Part shown: positions 62,020 to 64,000 of the stretch, piece by piece
Numbering within the stretch: the stretch's first letter is position 1
How the letters are laid out: each line of letters begins with the position of its first letter
DNA from: Ariolimax columbianus
Taxonomy: Eukaryota > Mollusca > Gastropoda > Stylommatophora > Arionidae
Direction: 5' to 3'
DNA: 64,000 bases
NCBI GenBank assembly: GCA_036924085.1
Contig: JAVGWX010000007.1
Coordinates: 74,353,948-74,417,947 of the forward strand
The notes under the pieces: generated by a model
Seen by the model: the letters and a program-made list of their open reading frames with translations, nothing else
Told to the model about the DNA's origin: nothing
Databases searched by the model: none
Program-made: the position numbers and the translations under genes

Positions 62020-64000
62020 GGCTGACCAGAATATTTAATATGGTCTGGATGTCGAGAAAGGTACAGACAGATTGGCTGATCAGTATATTTAATATGGTCT
62101 GGATCTCGAGAAAGGTACAGACAGATTGGCTGACCAGAATATTAAATATGGTCTGGATGTCGAGAAAGGTACAAACAGATTGGCTGACCTGAATATTTAA
62201 TATGGTCTGGATGTCGAGAAAGGTACAGACAGATTGGCTGACCAGAATATTTAATATGGTCTGGATGTCGAGAAAGGTACAGACAGATTGGCTGACCAAA
62301 ATATTTAATATGGTCTGGATGTCGAGAAAGGTACAGACAGATTGGCTGACCAGAATATTTAATATGGTCTGGATGTCGAGAAAGGTACAGACAGATTGGC
62401 TGACCAGAATATTTAATATGGTCTGGATGTCGAGAAAGGTACAGACATATTGGCTGACCAGAATATTTAATATGGTATGGATGTCGAGAAAGGTACAGAC
62501 AGATTGGCTGACCAGAATATTTAATATGTTCTGGATGTCGAGAAAGGTACAGACAGATTGGCTGACCAGAATATTTAATATGGTCTGGATGTCGAGAAAG
62601 GTACAGACAGATTGGCTGACCAGAATATTTAATATGGTCTGGATGTTGAGAAAGGTACAGACAGATTGGCTGACCTGAATATTTAATATAGTCTGGATGT
62701 CGAGAAAGGTACAGACAGATTGGCTGACCAGAATATTTAATATGGTCTGGATGTCGAGAAAGGTACAGACAGATTGGCTGACCAGAATATTTAATATGGT
62801 CTGGATGTCGAGAAAGGTACAGACAGATTGGCTGACCTGAATATTTAATATGGTCTGGATGTCGAGAAAGGTACAGACAGATTGGCTGACCAGAATATTT
62901 AATATGGTCTGGATGTCGAGAACGGTACAGACAGATTGGCTGACTAGAATATTTAATATGGTCTGGATGTCGAGAAAGGTACAGACAGATTGGCTGACCA
63001 GAATATTTAATATGGTCTGGATGTCGAGAAAGGTACAGGCAGATTGGCTGACCAGAATATTTAATATGGTCTGGATGTCGAGAAAGGTACAGACAGATTG
63101 GCTGACCTGAATATTTAATATGGTCTGGATGTCGAGAAAGGTACAGACAGATTGGCTGACCAGAATATTTAATATGGTCTGGATGTCGAGAAAGGTACAG
63201 ACAGATTGGCTGACCTGAATATTTAATATAGTCTGGATGTCGAGAAAGGTACAGACAGATTGGCTGACCAGAATATTTAATATGGTCTGGATGTCGAGAA
63301 AGGTACAGACAGATTGGCTGACCAGAATATTTAATTTGGTCTGTATGTCGAGAAAGGTACAGACAGATTGGCTGACCAGAATATTTAATATGGTCTGGAT
63401 GTCGAGAAAGGTACAGACAGATTGGCTGACCAGAATATTTAATATGGTCTGGATGTCGAGAAAGGTACAGACAGATTGGCTGACCAGAATATTTAATATG
63501 GTCTGGATGTTGAGAAAGGTACAGACAGATTGGCTAACCTGAATATTTAATATGGTCTGGATGTCGAGAAAGGTACAGACAGATTAGCTGACCAGAATAT
63601 TGAATATGGTCTGGATGTCGAGAAAGGTACAGACAGATTGGCTGACCAGAATATTTAATATGGTCTGGATGTCGAGAAAGGTACAGACAGATTGGCTGAC
63701 CAGAATATTTAATATGGTCCGGATGTTGAGAAAGGTACAGACAGATTGGCTGACCTGAATATTTAATATGGTCTGGATGTCGAGAAAGGTACAGACAGAT
63801 TGGCTGACCAGAATATTTAATATGGTCTGGATGTCGAGAAAGGTACAGACAGATTGGCTGACTAGAATATTTAATATGGTCTGGATGTCGAGAAAGGTAC
63901 AGACAGATTGGCTGACCAGAATATTTAATATGGTCTGGATGTCGAGAAAGGTACAGGCAGATTGGCTGACCAGAATATTTAATATGGTCTGGATGTCGAG
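62020..64000 (+). repeat. 54-bp satellite derived from LINE RT codons, runs off window
   Basis: About 37 copies of 54 bp ('ggctgaccagaatatttaat' plus 'atggtctggatgtcgagaaa' plus 'ggtacagacagatt'), 18 codons encoding DWLTRIFNMVWMSRKVQT. The first copy is continuous with LINE sequence at 62019. Copies are nearly uniform. Marked variants (acctga, actaga, gtacaggcag, tgttgag) recur at fixed spacing. Long frames are kept until an acctga variant gives a stop after Asn-Ile. The right end is outside the window. Confidence 0.96.

Noticed and set aside
62020..64000. Long open frames giving 18-residue repeats that could be read as a repeat protein
   Set aside because: They are a by-product of a 54-bp unit divisible by 3. 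Frames end at random acctga variants, there is no start context or splice sites, and the parent is a LINE RT.

Overview
This is a eukaryotic, AT-rich, repeat-dense stretch of animal nuclear DNA. It has short exons with GT/AG borders, long introns, poly(A)- and (GAA)n-tailed retroposons, several LINE clades, tRNA-derived SINEs, a mariner relic and many minisatellites. The mix of CR1-like, RTE/L2-like and RNase H-bearing LINEs suggests an invertebrate, most likely a mollusc or another lophotrochozoan. That placement is inference from element style, not from a marker gene.

The only convincing host gene lies on the + strand. At least eleven exons run from 578 to about 33.3 kb. Exons 1 to 10 join with matching phase at every junction and no internal stop. 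They encode the end of a Sec23/24-type zinc knuckle, a spacer with an Asn run and a Lys-rich stretch, and a von Willebrand factor A (vWA) domain with MIDAS motifs (DCSGSM, GGT, TDGEP), followed by a helical C-terminal region. The architecture recalls 'circularly permutated Ras protein 1'-like proteins. The 5' exons, where a GTPase domain would lie, are outside the window. Two weaker exon candidates (37.28 kb and 44.90 kb) may belong to it or to another gene.

The introns and everything after 33.4 kb are transposon strata. Labels used below: 'CR1-like' LINE (ends in TTAAG repeats); 'RTE/L2-like' LINEs (endonuclease, RT and a conserved C-terminal block); 'RNaseH-LINE' (RNase H plus C-terminal block, ends CGTACGAAGAAG); SINE-A (about 360 bp, ends GAACGAAGAAG); SINE-B, -C and -D (tRNA-derived, with box A and box B); rep-E, rep-F and rep-G (non-coding interspersed families of unknown class). 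Many insertions keep perfect target-site duplications (TSDs) of 11 to 16 bp, so nesting order can be read directly.

The most striking theme is minisatellite birth inside other sequence. A 54-bp array of about 37 copies (62.02 kb to the window end) is an in-frame amplification of 18 codons of a LINE reverse transcriptase. A 31-bp array (23.2 kb) sits at the homologous RT position of a different LINE. A 45-bp array (48.8 kb) is 15 codons of a mariner transposase. A 37-bp array (36.5 kb) grew from the end of rep-F and a 42-bp array (27.7 kb) from rep-G. A 38-bp array (10.05-11.2 kb) is built from copies of a 3' splice site, and its last copy is the real acceptor of a vWA exon. Several other arrays (42, 28, 36/38, 36, 51, 59, 127 and 11 bp) are also present. 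Together these suggest a genome with a high rate of short-range tandem duplication.
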